This document shows, one piece after another, positions 29,529 to 38,872 of a stretch of DNA of 64,000 nt. Every line of letters begins with the position of its first letter. The stretch's first letter is position 1. The DNA is taken from contig JAJRUJ010000101.1 of assembly GCA_024277855.1 (NCBI GenBank), forward strand, positions 1 to 64,000, given 5' to 3'. The notes under the pieces were generated by a model. That model made no database searches. It had not been told where the DNA came from and worked only from the letters and a program-made list of their open reading frames with translations. The position numbers and the translations under genes were made by a program. Origin of the DNA: Candidatus Zixiibacteriota bacterium. GTDB taxonomy: Bacteria; Zixibacteria; MSB-5A5; WJJR01; JAJRUJ01.

Positions 29529-29912
29529 ATTTCTGCTAAAGTATTCGTCGGCAATTTGAACTACGAAACGACTGAAGACGATCTCTCGGCATTACTCTCG
29601 GAAGCCGGGGAGATCACCGATATCTTCCTGCCCGCCGACCGGGCGACCGGCCGCCCGCGTGGGTTCGCCTTTGTCGAATTTTCCAAAGAATACGAAGCCA
29701 ACGCCGCAATCGCCAAGTTCAACGACTTTGAGCTTGGGGGAAGACGGTTGAAAATCAATCTGGCCGAAGACCGACCCCAACGGCCCGGTGGCGGCCGACA
29801 GTTTCGTGAGCCGATGGCCCCACCCGACCCGCACATGTTCAACAGCAAGGGCAAGCCGTTCAAAAACAAAGGCAGCCGTCGCGGCCTCCGCCGACGCAAA
29901 CGGAGTCTGTAG
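29529..29912 (+). CDS. RRM-type RNA-binding protein with an apparent ATT start codon
   Basis: A 127-residue protein with one RNA recognition motif: RNP2 VFVGNL and RNP1 RGFAFVEF, with a basic, Arg/Gly-rich tail ending RRGLRRRKRSL. These small bacterial RRM proteins normally begin M-(S)-x-K-[IV]-[FY]-VGNL. Here that position is ATT-TCT-GCT-AAA, with AAGGAG placed 7 bases upstream. The next in-frame option is a TTG 57 bases upstream that adds a non-homologous, Cys/Trp-containing stretch and lacks a ribosome binding site. I therefore call initiation at ATT. Confidence 0.75.
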   Translation: MSAKVFVGNLNYETTEDDLSALLSEAGEITDIFLPADRATGRPRGFAFVEFSKEYEANAAIAKFNDFELGGRRLKINLAEDRPQRPGGGRQFREPMAPPDPHMFNSKGKPFKNKGSRRGLRRRKRSL

Positions 29913-30027
29913 CAGGACAAACGGGCTGTTGATCGATTGATAAGCTGACGTTTGAATCACTGATCCGGGAATGTTTTTCTGCGACGTACATACACGCCGT
30001 TAGTGTATCTTCTCATTTGGAATTTTT

Positions 30028-30411
30028 ATGCCCACTCTTGCTGATTTCGCCAGGCGCAATCAGGCGGCCTGAAACAACGACGTGGAATGCGGCGGGCAGC
30101 ATGCCCCCATGGCTGGAGTTGAAACCGGGACTGTTTGAGGATTATGTCGCGGGGAAATTTGAATACCGGCCCAAGCCGTATGCCCATATCTACCCACGGG
30201 AAATACTGCAGAATTTACAGGGGAAAGACATCCTCTGCTTAACCGGCGCCGGTGGACAACGGACCGTTGTCTGCGGCTTGCTGGCGCGAAAGTAACGTCA
30301 TTCGATCTGACCGGGGGGCAGTTGGACGCCGACCGGCAGGCCGCCCTGCATCATGGGTGTGCAATCACCCCGGCGACACCGAATCGGGCACCAACGCACA
30401 AACTTCTGTAA
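30028..30411 (+). pseudogene. Decayed class I SAM-dependent methyltransferase
   Basis: Three frame segments together match a methyltransferase N-terminus. MPTLADFARRNQAA is followed by TGA at 30070, where tryptophan is expected in RNQAAWN. An extra A near 30110 then shifts to the frame reading PWLELKPG, then REILQNLQGKDILCLTGAGGQ (SAM-binding glycine loop). A base loss near 30290 shifts again to AKVTSFDLTGGQLDADRQAA. The frame ends at 30411, well short of the usual ~240 residues. No functional product is likely. Confidence 0.85.
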
Positions 30412-30558
30412 AAACGGCGGATGTTTACTCATCCTCTGCTTTTGTTTTGGGGAATATCTGCGCCGGCCAACTGTAATAATGTTGACGCGTCAGCCAATGT
30501 CATCCCCCCTTGCCACCGCCTACTGTCGGAACATTCACTCATTTCCTGGGAGGGAAAC

Positions 30559-31266
30559 ATGCGCACTCTTTTTATGGCGGCAGTTATGCTTCTGATGTCG
30601 ATGAGCACTGCGACGGCGGATCAATCGGAAACACCGTACCTGATTGCGCAGGGGATCGGCCAGATTGAAGTCATCCCGGATGAGCTGCATTGGGAGATTG
30701 ATTTGGGTAACACGGGTTCTGAGGCAGACAAAACCATGCGACGACACCTCGAGATTATCACGGAAGTACGGGCTGTTCTCAAATCTTTCAACATCCGGGA
30801 GGATGAAATTGTCGCCTCTCAAGTAAAATTCGGCGATAACTGGAAATACACAAAGCGAGGCCGGAAACGCGCGGGATATCAGGCAAATTCTCATTTCTCT
30901 TTTATCCTCAGGGATTTTTCGCGGTATGATTCCCTGATGATTATACTCAGCAATGTCCCCATAATACGCACGATAGAAGTGGGAATTGATCACTCTGAGC
31001 GTGTTCGGTTCGTGAAAGAAGCAATACTACTTGCTCTGGAGGATGCCCGGACCAAAGCAGTGGCAATGGCGGAAACCATGGGCGTGTGTCTCGGCAAGGT
31101 TTATAAAATCGAGCCTCAGACTGCCGTTCCGTGGCGCTATTCTCAACCTCATCGTGGCGGTCCAGCCGGGCCGATCGGCGTTAAAGTATCGGACACTCAA
31201 TCGCTGATAATCGACAAGATTGCCTTTGACGCAAATGTTACTGTGACCTATTACCTTATTGAATGA
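30559..31266 (+). CDS. SIMPL domain (DUF541) exported protein
   Basis: A 235-residue protein with a signal peptide (MRTLFMAAVMLLMSMSTATA) followed by a SIMPL/DUF541 domain. It opens IAQGIGQIEVIPDELHWEIDL and includes ALEDARTKAVAMAETMGVCLGKV, the conserved helix of this family. Family proteins (for example E. coli YggE) are periplasmic and linked to oxidative-stress tolerance; mechanism unclear. GGGAGGG precedes the ATG. It follows the decayed methyltransferase. Confidence 0.87.
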   Translation: MRTLFMAAVMLLMSMSTATADQSETPYLIAQGIGQIEVIPDELHWEIDLGNTGSEADKTMRRHLEIITEVRAVLKSFNIREDEIVASQVKFGDNWKYTKRGRKRAGYQANSHFSFILRDFSRYDSLMIILSNVPIIRTIEVGIDHSERVRFVKEAILLALEDARTKAVAMAETMGVCLGKVYKIEPQTAVPWRYSQPHRGGPAGPIGVKVSDTQSLIIDKIAFDANVTVTYYLIE

Positions 31267-31297
31267 GCGGGCTTATGGGTCGAATCGGCAACGACAA

Positions 31298-31325
31298 CGC
31301 GGCGGATGAACAATCATCCGCCGCG
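31298..31325. terminator. Strong hairpin between convergent genes
   Basis: A perfect 12-bp stem CGCGGCGGATGA/TCATCCGCCGCG with an ACAA loop. It lies 32 bases after the SIMPL stop and shortly after the VOC gene on the other strand. It lacks a T-tract, so terminator function is likely but not certain. Confidence 0.55.
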
Positions 31326-31352
31326 TACATTTCCAGACCGGGGATCGATCTG

Positions 31353-31760
31353 CTATTCGGCGCTTGTCGGGGTCACATTCTCAGCCAGCGCGATCACCGC
31401 GCCGGCGGGATCCTCGATCACACAAAAGCGGGCGTCGCTGCCAAATGATTTTGGCGCGACCAGGACCTTGCCACCCAGTTCGACACAGCTTGCGACACTG
31501 TTGTCCAGGTTTTCCACCGCAACATAGAGCAACCACTGAGCGGGGAGGTCGGCGTTGACCCCGCGGGCGTGGCAGATACCCACAGTGGGCGCACCAGTCT
31601 GCGGATGCAGCATGTTAAAATCGTTGTACTCACCCATCGAAACCGAAGCGGACATCCAGCCGACCACCCGTGAATAGAAATCTTTAATTTTATCCGCGTC
31701 GGGAACAGTGAGATCAACCCAGCCGATGGTACCGATCTGATCATTGGCAGTTTGCGTCAT
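31353..31760 (-). CDS. VOC (glyoxalase/bleomycin-resistance fold) family protein
   Basis: A 135-residue protein of two beta-alpha-beta-beta-beta modules: IGWVDLTVPDADKIKDFYSRVVGW in the first, WLLYVAVENLDNSVASCVELGGKVLVAPKSFG and FCVIEDPAGAVIALAE in the second. It belongs to the large vicinal-oxygen-chelate superfamily. The metal ligands and substrate cannot be assigned from sequence alone. Short monocistronic gene. Confidence 0.83.
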   Translation of the reverse strand: MTQTANDQIGTIGWVDLTVPDADKIKDFYSRVVGWMSASVSMGEYNDFNMLHPQTGAPTVGICHARGVNADLPAQWLLYVAVENLDNSVASCVELGGKVLVAPKSFGSDARFCVIEDPAGAVIALAENVTPTSAE

Positions 31761-31879
31761 CTATATGCTCCTTCGTATCCGCCGTTTGTCAATATGCTCT
31801 GCATATCACATATCGTATAGTAGTAAGTTTAACAGAAAAAGAGGGTTAGTAAAGCAGCGGGACGGGAAAAGTTTGGATT

Positions 31880-32120
31880 TTATGGTTTTTTCATCGCCTC
31901 CTTCCGCTGTGCGGCGGGGAGTTTCTCGATGGCATAACGCAAGGCGGTGCGCGGCATTACTGGCTTGTTTTTCATCACATAGGCAAATACTTCCCCCGAA
32001 AATTCATTGCCGGTATCCTTGAGCATCCAACCATAGCCCTTTTGTACCAGGTCATCACCGCGAAATGGGTCTGTCTACCATAATAATTCGTCAATTGTGG
32101 GTTCCAAGCGATTTTTTGCC
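31880..32120 (-). pseudogene. 3' remnant of a DNA alkylation repair (AlkD-like) gene
   Basis: The minus strand from 32120 to 31880 reads LEPTIDELLW, then TAG (32062-32064), then TDPFRGDDLVQKGYGWMLKDTG and AYVMKNKPVMPRTALRYAIEKLP. These are the last HEAT-like repeats of a DNA alkylation repair enzyme. The N-terminal two thirds are missing: the frame runs straight into the end of the acr3 gene. The TAG is best explained as CAG to TAG. Upstream truncation at acr3 marks an edge of the arsenic island. Confidence 0.75.
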
Positions 32121-32132
32121 TGCCGGGATCGA

Positions 32133-33323
32133 CTATCTCCCCTGCGGGAACCAATGAGATGTGCGGAGGCAAATTCGCACAAGCATGAGCATCACCGGCA
32201 CTTCGATTAAAACGCCGACAACAGTCGCCAGGGCCGCACCGGAGGAGATACCGAACAAAATCGTTGCCGTGGCGATGGCAACTTCAAAGTGGTTGGACGC
32301 ACCGATCATCGCCGACGGAGCGGCGTCGGCATATTCGAGTTTTAGCCAGCGCGCTGCCAGATAGGTGATCCCGAAAATGAACGTCGTCTGGATAAACAAT
32401 GGGATGGCGATCCAGAGAATAGTCAGCGGATTGGAAAGGATGACCTCACCTTTGAAAGAAAACAATAAAACAAGGGTCAACAACAATGCACTGATCGTAA
32501 CCGACGTAAGGATGTGCAGGAATTTATCTTTAAACCAGGCCGCCCCTTTCACGCCGACAATAGCTTTACGGGAGAGGTAGCCGGCAAACAAAGGCAAGGC
32601 GACATAAATTGAAATCGAAAGAAGCAAGGCCTCCCACGGCACCGGCAACCGGCCGACCCCCAGGAGAAAACCGCCCAGCGGGCCATAGAGAAACAGCATT
32701 GCCAACGAATTGATCGCTACCATGACCAGCGTAAGGCCGTCGTTTCCGCGCGCGAGATACCCCCAGACCAACACCATCGCGGTACACGGTGCAATACCCA
32801 GCAGGATACACCCGGCGAGGTATGATCGCCAGAGCGGCACTTCGAGCATGCGGATACCATCTATGGAGACAACGGTGCCGACACCGTGAACGGCGCCGAC
32901 CGGGAGATCGAGGCCGAGCGGGAGCCGGACCAGGTCAACCGCCTCCGGCCCGATGAAGGTGCGGAAAAGTGTCCCGAGGAAGAAAATCGAGATGGCATAC
33001 ATCGTAAAGGGCTTGATCAGCCAGTTGACCACTAAAGTCAATCCGACCGGTTTGACATTCTTACCGGCGCGAAGGACCTCGCCGAAATCGATCTTGACCA
33101 TAATCGGGTACATCATAAAAAACAGACAGATCGCGATGGGGATCGAGACAACCGGCGCGCCGCCGACATCGAGCGTGAGCGAATCGAGATATCTGGCGAT
33201 ACCGGGTGCGAATTTACCCAACGCGATTCCGGCGCCGATGCAGAGCAGCACCCAGACAGTGAGATAGCGTTCGAACGATCCAAGTCCGCGCGCTTCTTTA
33301 GTAATACAGGCCCTGGTTGCCAT
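32133..33323 (-). CDS. arsB: Acr3-family arsenite efflux transporter
   Basis: A 396-residue membrane protein with ten hydrophobic helices, belonging to the bile/arsenite/riboflavin transporter superfamily. It carries the Acr3 signature helix [19 protein letters not shown] with the essential cysteine, and [11 protein letters not shown] in the late helix. It exports As(III) across the inner membrane. It is often labelled arsB although unrelated to the E. coli ArsB fold; acr3 is the more exact name. Its ATG overlaps the arsC stop. Last gene of the island. Confidence 0.93.
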   Translation of the reverse strand: MATRACITKEARGLGSFERYLTVWVLLCIGAGIALGKFAPGIARYLDSLTLDVGGAPVVSIPIAICLFFMMYPIMVKIDFGEVLRAGKNVKPVGLTLVVNWLIKPFTMYAISIFFLGTLFRTFIGPEAVDLVRLPLGLDLPVGAVHGVGTVVSIDGIRMLEVPLWRSYLAGCILLGIAPCTAMVLVWGYLARGNDGLTLVMVAINSLAMLFLYGPLGGFLLGVGRLPVPWEALLLSISIYVALPLFAGYLSRKAIVGVKGAAWFKDKFLHILTSVTISALLLTLVLLFSFKGEVILSNPLTILWIAIPLFIQTTFIFGITYLAARWLKLEYADAAPSAMIGASNHFEVAIATATILFGISSGAALATVVGVLIEVPVMLMLVRICLRTSHWFPQGR

Positions 33324-33775
33324 CAGGTGTTTTCCTCATTGGTTAACGATTCGGGAAGGGTTTCGACAAATGCCTTGATCTCGTCGCGTACGCGGCGGTA
33401 GTGGCCGAGAGCTTCCTCTTCGGATGCGGCATCTTTGGCCAGTTTCGGCGGATCGTCAAAACCAACGTGGACGACCTTCGTCTTGCCGGGAAAAACCGGG
33501 CAATGTTCATTGGCCTGGCCGCAGACGGTCACGACATAATCAAATTCGACCGCAGATAACTCATCGACGTGCTTGGAGCGGCGCGCACTGATATCCACAC
33601 CGACCTCGTTCATCACGCGGATGGCGCTCTGGTTCATACCGTGTATTTCGATCCCGGCGGAGTAAGGTTCGATCAGCCCGCCTTTGAGTTGACGCGTCCA
33701 GCCCTCGGCCATTTGGCTGCGGCAGGAATTACCGGTACAAAGGAAAAGAACGCGGAGCGTTTTCACGGTTTTCAT
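33323..33775 (-). CDS. arsC: Arsenate reductase (thioredoxin-coupled, low-MW phosphatase fold)
   Basis: A 150-residue ArsC of the thioredoxin-coupled class with active-site loop [14 protein letters not shown] (P-loop CX5R) and further cysteines ([16 protein letters not shown]) for the disulfide cascade. It reduces As(V) to As(III) for export by Acr3, and thioredoxins encoded in the same operon are plausible reductants. Length is normal. It overlaps acr3 by one base. Confidence 0.94.
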   Translation of the reverse strand: MKTVKTLRVLFLCTGNSCRSQMAEGWTRQLKGGLIEPYSAGIEIHGMNQSAIRVMNEVGVDISARRSKHVDELSAVEFDYVVTVCGQANEHCPVFPGKTKVVHVGFDDPPKLAKDAASEEEALGHYRRVRDEIKAFVETLPESLTNEENT

Positions 33776-33808
33776 TTGCTGATTCTCCGGTAGTGGTTTC
33801 GCCGCATG

Positions 33809-34291
33809 CTAAGCAAATCTGAGCAGTTTTTTAATCTCGGAAAGGGAGAGCAACCGCCCCTTGGCTTTGATTTCTCCGTTGATCATCAGCACCGGCGACG
33901 GCAACACCCCATATTCGGCAATCTGGGCCAGACTATTGATATGCTGCACGTCTGCGGTGATGCCTTCTTTGGCCACGACAGCGATCACGCGCCGTCTCAG
34001 TTCATTGGCATTCAGTCAATCACCGCCATAAATCCGGATTTCGGGCACTTGTGGATCGTCAACAACCTGTTCTCCGCAAAATCGGCGGAATTCCATAAAC
34101 ATCGCCCGGCGGTATTCGGCCTCAACACCCGAGGGAATGTAGTTTTGCGCTTTGACCCGGGCAAAAATTTCGTCGGCCAGGGCATCGTCGCCGGATAACT
34201 CCAGGGCCTGCACTTCACGGAATGTGTCCTCGAGTCCGGTGATGCCGACTTTGTGTGCGCCGATACGCACCTGTGTAACCAGATAGCCCAT
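33809..34291 (-). CDS. Thioredoxin-like protein with in-frame UGA at the active site (candidate selenoprotein)
   Basis: Reading through TGA at 34016-34018 gives a 160-residue protein. Residues 1-88 form an N-terminal domain I know only from thioredoxin-like relatives of anaerobes (VTQVRIGAHKVGITGLEDTF). Residues 88-160 are a small thioredoxin-like domain: IRIYGGD-U-LNANELRRRV, then VLPSPVLMINGEIKAKGR with the cis-Pro region. The UGA sits exactly where the first Cys of CPxC falls in relatives and in the neighbouring gene (GTGCPKC); the second Cys is Ala. 68 codons stay open after the UGA. Either selenocysteine insertion or decay explains it; I favour Sec modestly. Confidence 0.6.
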
Positions 34292-34299
34292 GATCTCCC

Positions 34300-34533
34300 T
34301 TAGCCGATCAGTTTTTTGATTTCATCAAGGTCGGGAACTTTGCCGACAACTTTGACTGTGCCGTCAACCATCAGCGCCGGAGTCATGATTACCCCCGCAG
34401 CGGTGATCCGGTTGATTTCGGTAACTTTCTCGATTTCGTAATCGCCGCCGAGCGATGCGGCGGCTTCCCTGGTCAACTCGGCCAGTTTGTCGCACTTGGG
34501 GCAGCCGGTACCAAGAATTTGGATTTGTTTCAT
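34300..34533 (-). CDS. Small thioredoxin family protein (CPKC)
   Basis: A 77-residue glutaredoxin/thioredoxin-like protein of the MTH895 type, with ILGTGCPKCDKLAELTREAAASLG and the cis-Pro motif IMTPALMVDG. It begins at MKQIQIL, with AAAGGGG upstream; the longer frame upstream has no homology. Such proteins are common partners of DUF318 permeases in arsenic clusters and probably act as a thiol carrier or reductant. Confidence 0.88.
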   Translation of the reverse strand: MKQIQILGTGCPKCDKLAELTREAAASLGGDYEIEKVTEINRITAAGVIMTPALMVDGTVKVVGKVPDLDEIKKLIG

Positions 34534-34547
34534 GATTTTTCGCCCCT

Positions 34548-35342
34548 TTAAACGAGCAGTTGGAAAACTATGCGAACGGCTACCAGCCAGACAATCAGAC
34601 CGAACATCCGTTTTAGACGCACCTTGTTCATCGAGATAGAAATCTTGCTGCCTAAAAGTCCGCCCGCGACAGCCGCCACAGCTAAAACAAGACCGACGCG
34701 CCAATCAATCTGGCCATGTACCGCGTGTCCGGCAAGACCCGACAGAGCAGTCACGGCCACCATGACCGTAGATGTGGCGACAGCAATATCCATCGGTACT
34801 CCGCACAAAAGCACCATGATCGGTAACTTGATAATTCCCCCGGTGATCCCCAGCATACCGGACAGGATGCCGATGAGAGCCGTGGCACTCAGCACCAACG
34901 GCAGGTTTACAGCATAATTGACGCCGTTAAAGCTGCGCTGCCACCACCACCACCCTCTGCCGCGGATTTCAATTGCGGGCCGGTGTGAGTTGTTTCTCAG
35001 CATAAGTGTACCGGCAATTACAAGTATCCCAACCAGAAAACTCCTCAGTATTGCTTCCGGAATAAGTGTGCTGAAATAACCTCCGACAAAGGCCATCACG
35101 TCAGTCGGGGGATCGATGACCAGGGCCAGTTTCCAGTCAACTTTGCGGTTGCGCCAGAAAGTAAACAGCGCGGCCACAGAGGTCGCCGCGATCAATATCA
35201 GACTGATGGCCGGAGCCTGCTTAAATGAAAACCCCGCAAAAAGAAGAACCGGGACATACAGAATTCCCCCACCCATCCCGATCATCGAGAAGACCGTCGA
35301 GATTACAAAGAAAACCAGGGCGAGGAGCAGGATTTGGCCCAT
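34548..35342 (-). CDS. TauE/SafE family membrane transporter
   Basis: A 264-residue protein with about eight helices in two inverted halves. The first starts ALVFFVISTVFSMIGMGGGILYVPVLLF; the second has LIGILSGMLGITGGIIKLPIMVLL with the conserved glycine-rich GxxGxxGGxxxxP motif in both. Characterised relatives export sulfite or sulfoacetate or import other small sulfur anions. In this operon it may move a sulfur or arsenic-thiol species. Confidence 0.87.
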   Translation of the reverse strand: MGQILLLALVFFVISTVFSMIGMGGGILYVPVLLFAGFSFKQAPAISLILIAATSVAALFTFWRNRKVDWKLALVIDPPTDVMAFVGGYFSTLIPEAILRSFLVGILVIAGTLMLRNNSHRPAIEIRGRGWWWWQRSFNGVNYAVNLPLVLSATALIGILSGMLGITGGIIKLPIMVLLCGVPMDIAVATSTVMVAVTALSGLAGHAVHGQIDWRVGLVLAVAAVAGGLLGSKISISMNKVRLKRMFGLIVWLVAVRIVFQLLV

Positions 35343-35348
35343 AAAGAA

Positions 35349-35963
35349 TTAATCGCCTTTCTCGGCTTTGCCCTTGCACGCGAGACAAATGCGACCGGCG
35401 CTCGTGTCGAGCAATTTGTCTATGAAAACCATCTCTTTACATTGCGAACAAGACTCAGCATCGAAAACACCTGCTTTGCGAGTATATTCGCGAGGTGTAA
35501 TCGTACCGATATCCAGAAACATCTCTTCCGGCATGGACATGATATTTTCGACCAGTGGACCGGTGATTTCCGGGGCGATATCCTGGGGCGGGATGCCTTG
35601 CTTACGCTGTTCAACAAAGGGTGACTTCAACATCCGGGCGAAAAATTCCGGTTTAAGCGATACCCGCACCGATCTTTGACCCTGGACATCAATAAGCGTG
35701 AAAGCCATCTTGTTGTAGTAGCGTTTTTCGATATTCGATTTGCCGTAAGTACAACCGGTCGCCACCATGATGCCGTCGAGAAAACACCCAGCCGCATGCC
35801 CTTTGCCTGTTTCGGAAATAACCTGCAGTTCCTTGTCTCTGGCCCGTTCGACCTCCAGAATATTCATCGCCGCTACGGCCGCCCGCAAACCAAGCGGCAT
35901 GGCTGGACACTTATGCCCATGAAAAGCCAAACCGACTTCCATGAAGTTTTTTGGATCCAACAT
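35349..35963 (-). CDS. FmdE-like protein with C-terminal zinc ribbon
   Basis: A 204-residue protein. Residues about 8-145 show the FmdE domain ([22 protein letters not shown] with the HGHxCP motif, then [18 protein letters not shown]), followed by a zinc ribbon (CSQCKEMVF...ICLACKG). FmdE proteins occur with formylmethanofuran dehydrogenase in methanogens, but in other organisms they occur alone and bind Fe or Zn. The start ATG is preceded by AAAGGAGG. Its role in an arsenic operon is unclear; metal or thiol chemistry is plausible. Confidence 0.85.
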   Translation of the reverse strand: MLDPKNFMEVGLAFHGHKCPAMPLGLRAAVAAMNILEVERARDKELQVISETGKGHAAGCFLDGIMVATGCTYGKSNIEKRYYNKMAFTLIDVQGQRSVRVSLKPEFFARMLKSPFVEQRKQGIPPQDIAPEITGPLVENIMSMPEEMFLDIGTITPREYTRKAGVFDAESCSQCKEMVFIDKLLDTSAGRICLACKGKAEKGD

Positions 35964-35991
35964 ATTTCTGCCTCCTTTCATCTCGAAGAAA

Positions 35992-37290
35992 TTAAAAAAA
36001 CGTTCCAAAAACCATGCCGCTGATTGTGGCCATGATGATCACCAGACCCACAAACACGACTGTTTTTTGGGAGCCGATTACACTGCGGATAACCAGCATA
36101 TTCGGCAGCGACAATGCCGGCCCGGCCAGCAGCAAGGCCAAAGCCGGGCCTTGCCCCATCCCGTTGCCAATCAGCCCTTGCAGGATCGGCACTTCGGTAA
36201 GCGTGGCAAAATACATGAACGCACCGGCCACCGAGGCAAACAAATTCGCCCAGAGTGAATTACCGCCAACCATGTTGGCCACCCATTCTGCCGGGACCAA
36301 CCCCTCATGCCCGGGGCGACCCAGCAGTGCGCCGGCAATCAATACACCATAAAATAACAACGGGAGGATTTGTTTGGTGAAACCCCAGGTTGATTCGAAC
36401 CACTCGCGTGTCTCTCCCCTGCCGGTTGACGTAATGACCGACAACCCCAAAACCCCGGCAGTGAAGGCGAGCAACGGCTGATCCGGCAGCCAGAAAGCCA
36501 GCACGACGACCGGGAGGCCGGCCAGGATCAGGCGCAGGCGGCTGACCGTGAACCAGCGATAGAGAATCAGGCTTAATATCGCGGCGCCAATCCCGGTCAG
36601 CGGCCACTTGATCTGGTAGATGGACTGCCAGAAACCAACCGGCTCGGCCGGTCGGGCCCAGGTGGCGAAAACCAGAATGGCGATCATGGTCGCAAAGTAA
36701 ACGGCGGTTTGCCAGAGCGGGCGCGCGGCCTCCGGTTCGGGCATCGCCGCCTGTGCTTCCGCCTTGGCCTGCTCGTCGCGGCGAAAAACCAGGTGCATAA
36801 TCAAGCCGATGACGATACTGAAAACGACCGCCCCCACCGCGCGGGCGATCCCCAGGGGCAGACCGAGAATACGCGCAGTGAGGATGATCGCCAAAATATT
36901 GATCGCCGGTCCGGAATAAAGAAAGGCGACGGCCGGCCCCAACCCCGCGCCCATACGATAGATCCCGGCAAACAGCGGCAGGACGGTACATGAACAAACC
37001 GCCAGTACCGAACCGGAAACCGAGGCGACACTGTAGGCGACAACTTTCCGGGACTGTGCGCCAAGATATTTAATCACCGAGGCGGAACGGACAAAAACCG
37101 CGATCGCCCCCGCGATAAAAAAGGCCGGGATCAGGCAGAGCAGAACATGTTCGCGCGCATACCAGCGAGCCAGCGCCAGGGCCTCGGTAACGGCATTGTT
37201 GAACCGAACCTGGCCAACCGGGAGATAATAGACGGCAAGGAATACGCCGACGATGACCAGCAGCGGTTTGTATTCTTTTTCCCAGTTCAT
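35992..37290 (-). CDS. Permease of the DUF318/ArsP (YraQ) family
   Basis: A 432-residue membrane protein with two groups of helices. The conserved [45 protein letters not shown] contains the Cys-Ser-Cys pair of this family, and the second half has [40 protein letters not shown]. Relatives export trivalent organoarsenicals (ArsP) or act in unknown thiol-linked transport. It directly follows arsR. Confidence 0.9.
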   Translation of the reverse strand: MNWEKEYKPLLVIVGVFLAVYYLPVGQVRFNNAVTEALALARWYAREHVLLCLIPAFFIAGAIAVFVRSASVIKYLGAQSRKVVAYSVASVSGSVLAVCSCTVLPLFAGIYRMGAGLGPAVAFLYSGPAINILAIILTARILGLPLGIARAVGAVVFSIVIGLIMHLVFRRDEQAKAEAQAAMPEPEAARPLWQTAVYFATMIAILVFATWARPAEPVGFWQSIYQIKWPLTGIGAAILSLILYRWFTVSRLRLILAGLPVVVLAFWLPDQPLLAFTAGVLGLSVITSTGRGETREWFESTWGFTKQILPLLFYGVLIAGALLGRPGHEGLVPAEWVANMVGGNSLWANLFASVAGAFMYFATLTEVPILQGLIGNGMGQGPALALLLAGPALSLPNMLVIRSVIGSQKTVVFVGLVIIMATISGMVFGTFF

Positions 37291-37316
37291 GACATACGAA
37301 TTACATGAGAATTACA

Positions 37317-37637
37317 TCACTCGGCCAGTTTGAGTTGCTCTTCAGCGGTGAGTTTGATCACCGATTCGACACAATCGAAGAAATTCAGGACACAGGGTAT
37401 TTGCAGCCGGTAATACACCTGTGAACCACGTCGCTCCGACCGGATGATACCGACTTCTTTAAGCAGGCCGAGATGACGCGAAACAGTGGACATATCTGCG
37501 CCGATCGCTTTGGTCAATTCCTGTACGTTGGCCTCACCGCGTGAGAGGGTATCGACAATGAACAACCGCGTAGGGTGGCCCATGGCCTTGATGATTTTCG
37601 CCCGCGCCGCAAATCGTGCTTGTACATTTGGTTCCAT
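37317..37637 (-). CDS. arsR: ArsR family transcriptional repressor
   Basis: A 106-residue winged-helix regulator (AMGHPTRLFIVDTLSRGEANVQELTKAIGADMSTVSRHLGLLKEVGIIRSERRGSQVYYRLQ). It has two cysteines near the C-terminus, IPCVLNFFDCVE, suited to bind As(III) across the dimer. It lies inside the operon, after two membrane-redox genes. The likely operator is the palindrome at 38873-38898 before the first gene of the island. Confidence 0.92.
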   Translation of the reverse strand: MEPNVQARFAARAKIIKAMGHPTRLFIVDTLSRGEANVQELTKAIGADMSTVSRHLGLLKEVGIIRSERRGSQVYYRLQIPCVLNFFDCVESVIKLTAEEQLKLAE

Positions 37638-37650
37638 ATTGACTCACCGG

Positions 37651-38343
37651 TTAAGAGATTACCCCAAAGATAAAACGTAAAGTGTAATAGATGCCGACGC
37701 CGATAAAAACCAAGCCGGTTACCCATCGCGCCCAGCGTTCAATCTGAGTAATTCGATCGAAGGCTTTGCCCACCGAACGGGCGCCGAGGGCGATAAAGAG
37801 CGCAAAGATGAAAACAGGCAACGCGGTCCCGATCCCGTACAAAGTGGGCAGGTAGACTTCCGATTGGTAACTGACCGCCAACGGAATCAAGCTGCCGAAA
37901 AATAGGGCCGCCGAAATTGGGCAGAATGTCAGGGCGAAGACAAACCCCAATAACCCCGCGCCCCAAGTCCCGCCGCGATCGACCCGGGCCTGCATCTTCT
38001 CGCTGATTCCCGAGCCGGAACCGCCGAATTTCAACAACTCGAGCATAAACATCCCGGCCACCAGCAAAATCGGCCCCAGCAGCTTGTTCATGTATTTCTG
38101 CAACAGATGCGACAGGTAGGGCGCTTCCAGCAAGCTGGAGACCAACAGGACACCGAGTACCAGGTAGGTCAGGCTGCGACCGACGGTATAGAGCAACCCG
38201 GCGGAAAGAACCTGTTGTGGTTTCCCCACGCGGCGGCCGATATAGGAGATCGCGGCGATGTTGGTTGCCAACGGACAGGGACTGATCGAGGTGAGGATCC
38301 CCAGCCACAATGCCGAGGCCGCGCCAAAAAAGAGATCGTCCAT
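37651..38343 (-). CDS. CcdA/DsbD-like membrane protein of the ArsG family
   Basis: A 230-residue protein with about six helices. The paired motifs LTSISPCPLATNIAAISYI and FALTFCPISAALFFGSLIPL each carry one conserved cysteine, as in CcdA-type thiol-electron carriers across the membrane. This subgroup is annotated as ArsG (aromatic arsenical efflux), though the paired Cys also suits electron transfer to the periplasm. Its ATG overlaps the stop of the gene before it (TGATG). Confidence 0.88.
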   Translation of the reverse strand: MDDLFFGAASALWLGILTSISPCPLATNIAAISYIGRRVGKPQQVLSAGLLYTVGRSLTYLVLGVLLVSSLLEAPYLSHLLQKYMNKLLGPILLVAGMFMLELLKFGGSGSGISEKMQARVDRGGTWGAGLLGFVFALTFCPISAALFFGSLIPLAVSYQSEVYLPTLYGIGTALPVFIFALFIALGARSVGKAFDRITQIERWARWVTGLVFIGVGIYYTLRFIFGVIS

Positions 38344-38825
38344 CAACCCTCGCCCTGTAGATAATCGCGGGTTTCATCCCGGACGTAAGTTATAAACGCC
38401 GCTTTATCCCCGGCCAGTTTCCAGACCCGCTTAAGATTTTTCCATTCGGTCTGTTTTTCATTGTACATGTTGACAAGAACCAATGAACTGGAAGTAAGTT
38501 TGTAGTCTTTGACGAAATGCTCATTGGCCGGCTCCTCAACATTGACCGCCTGCCAAGTGATTTCACCGGAGGTCAGAAACTCAGCAAAATTGGAATCGAA
38601 CACCTCTTTGGTGTACTTTTCAATTTTCAGGCAGGTCTTGCAGCGGGCGGTCCAATGGAAATAGTATGCTTTCACCTGATGGTCGGGAAGTTCAATCTCC
38701 TCTGCGGCGATCGGCGTTATCGATTCTTCGTTTGTCGATCTACCAGTCTTACCAACCAGCAGGTAACCGAGACTCCCGGCAACGAAGATCAATAAGACAA
38801 CCGTCAGAATTTTTTTCGCGTTCAC
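38343..38825 (-). CDS. Membrane-anchored thioredoxin-like protein
   Basis: A 160-residue protein with an N-terminal membrane anchor (residues about 5-25), then a thioredoxin-like domain with the motif ARCKTCLKIEKYT (CKTC). It is the first gene of the ars island and overlaps the ArsG-like gene. With that CcdA-like partner it could form a periplasmic thiol-reduction pair, like DsbD/CcdA with its thioredoxin. AAGGAGAAG precedes the GTG/ATG region start at 38825. Confidence 0.85.
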   Translation of the reverse strand: MNAKKILTVVLLIFVAGSLGYLLVGKTGRSTNEESITPIAAEEIELPDHQVKAYYFHWTARCKTCLKIEKYTKEVFDSNFAEFLTSGEITWQAVNVEEPANEHFVKDYKLTSSSLVLVNMYNEKQTEWKNLKRVWKLAGDKAAFITYVRDETRDYLQGEG

Positions 38826-38872
38826 TTATTTACTTCTCCTTATTCTGAAAGATTCTACGTCTTTTTTACTTT

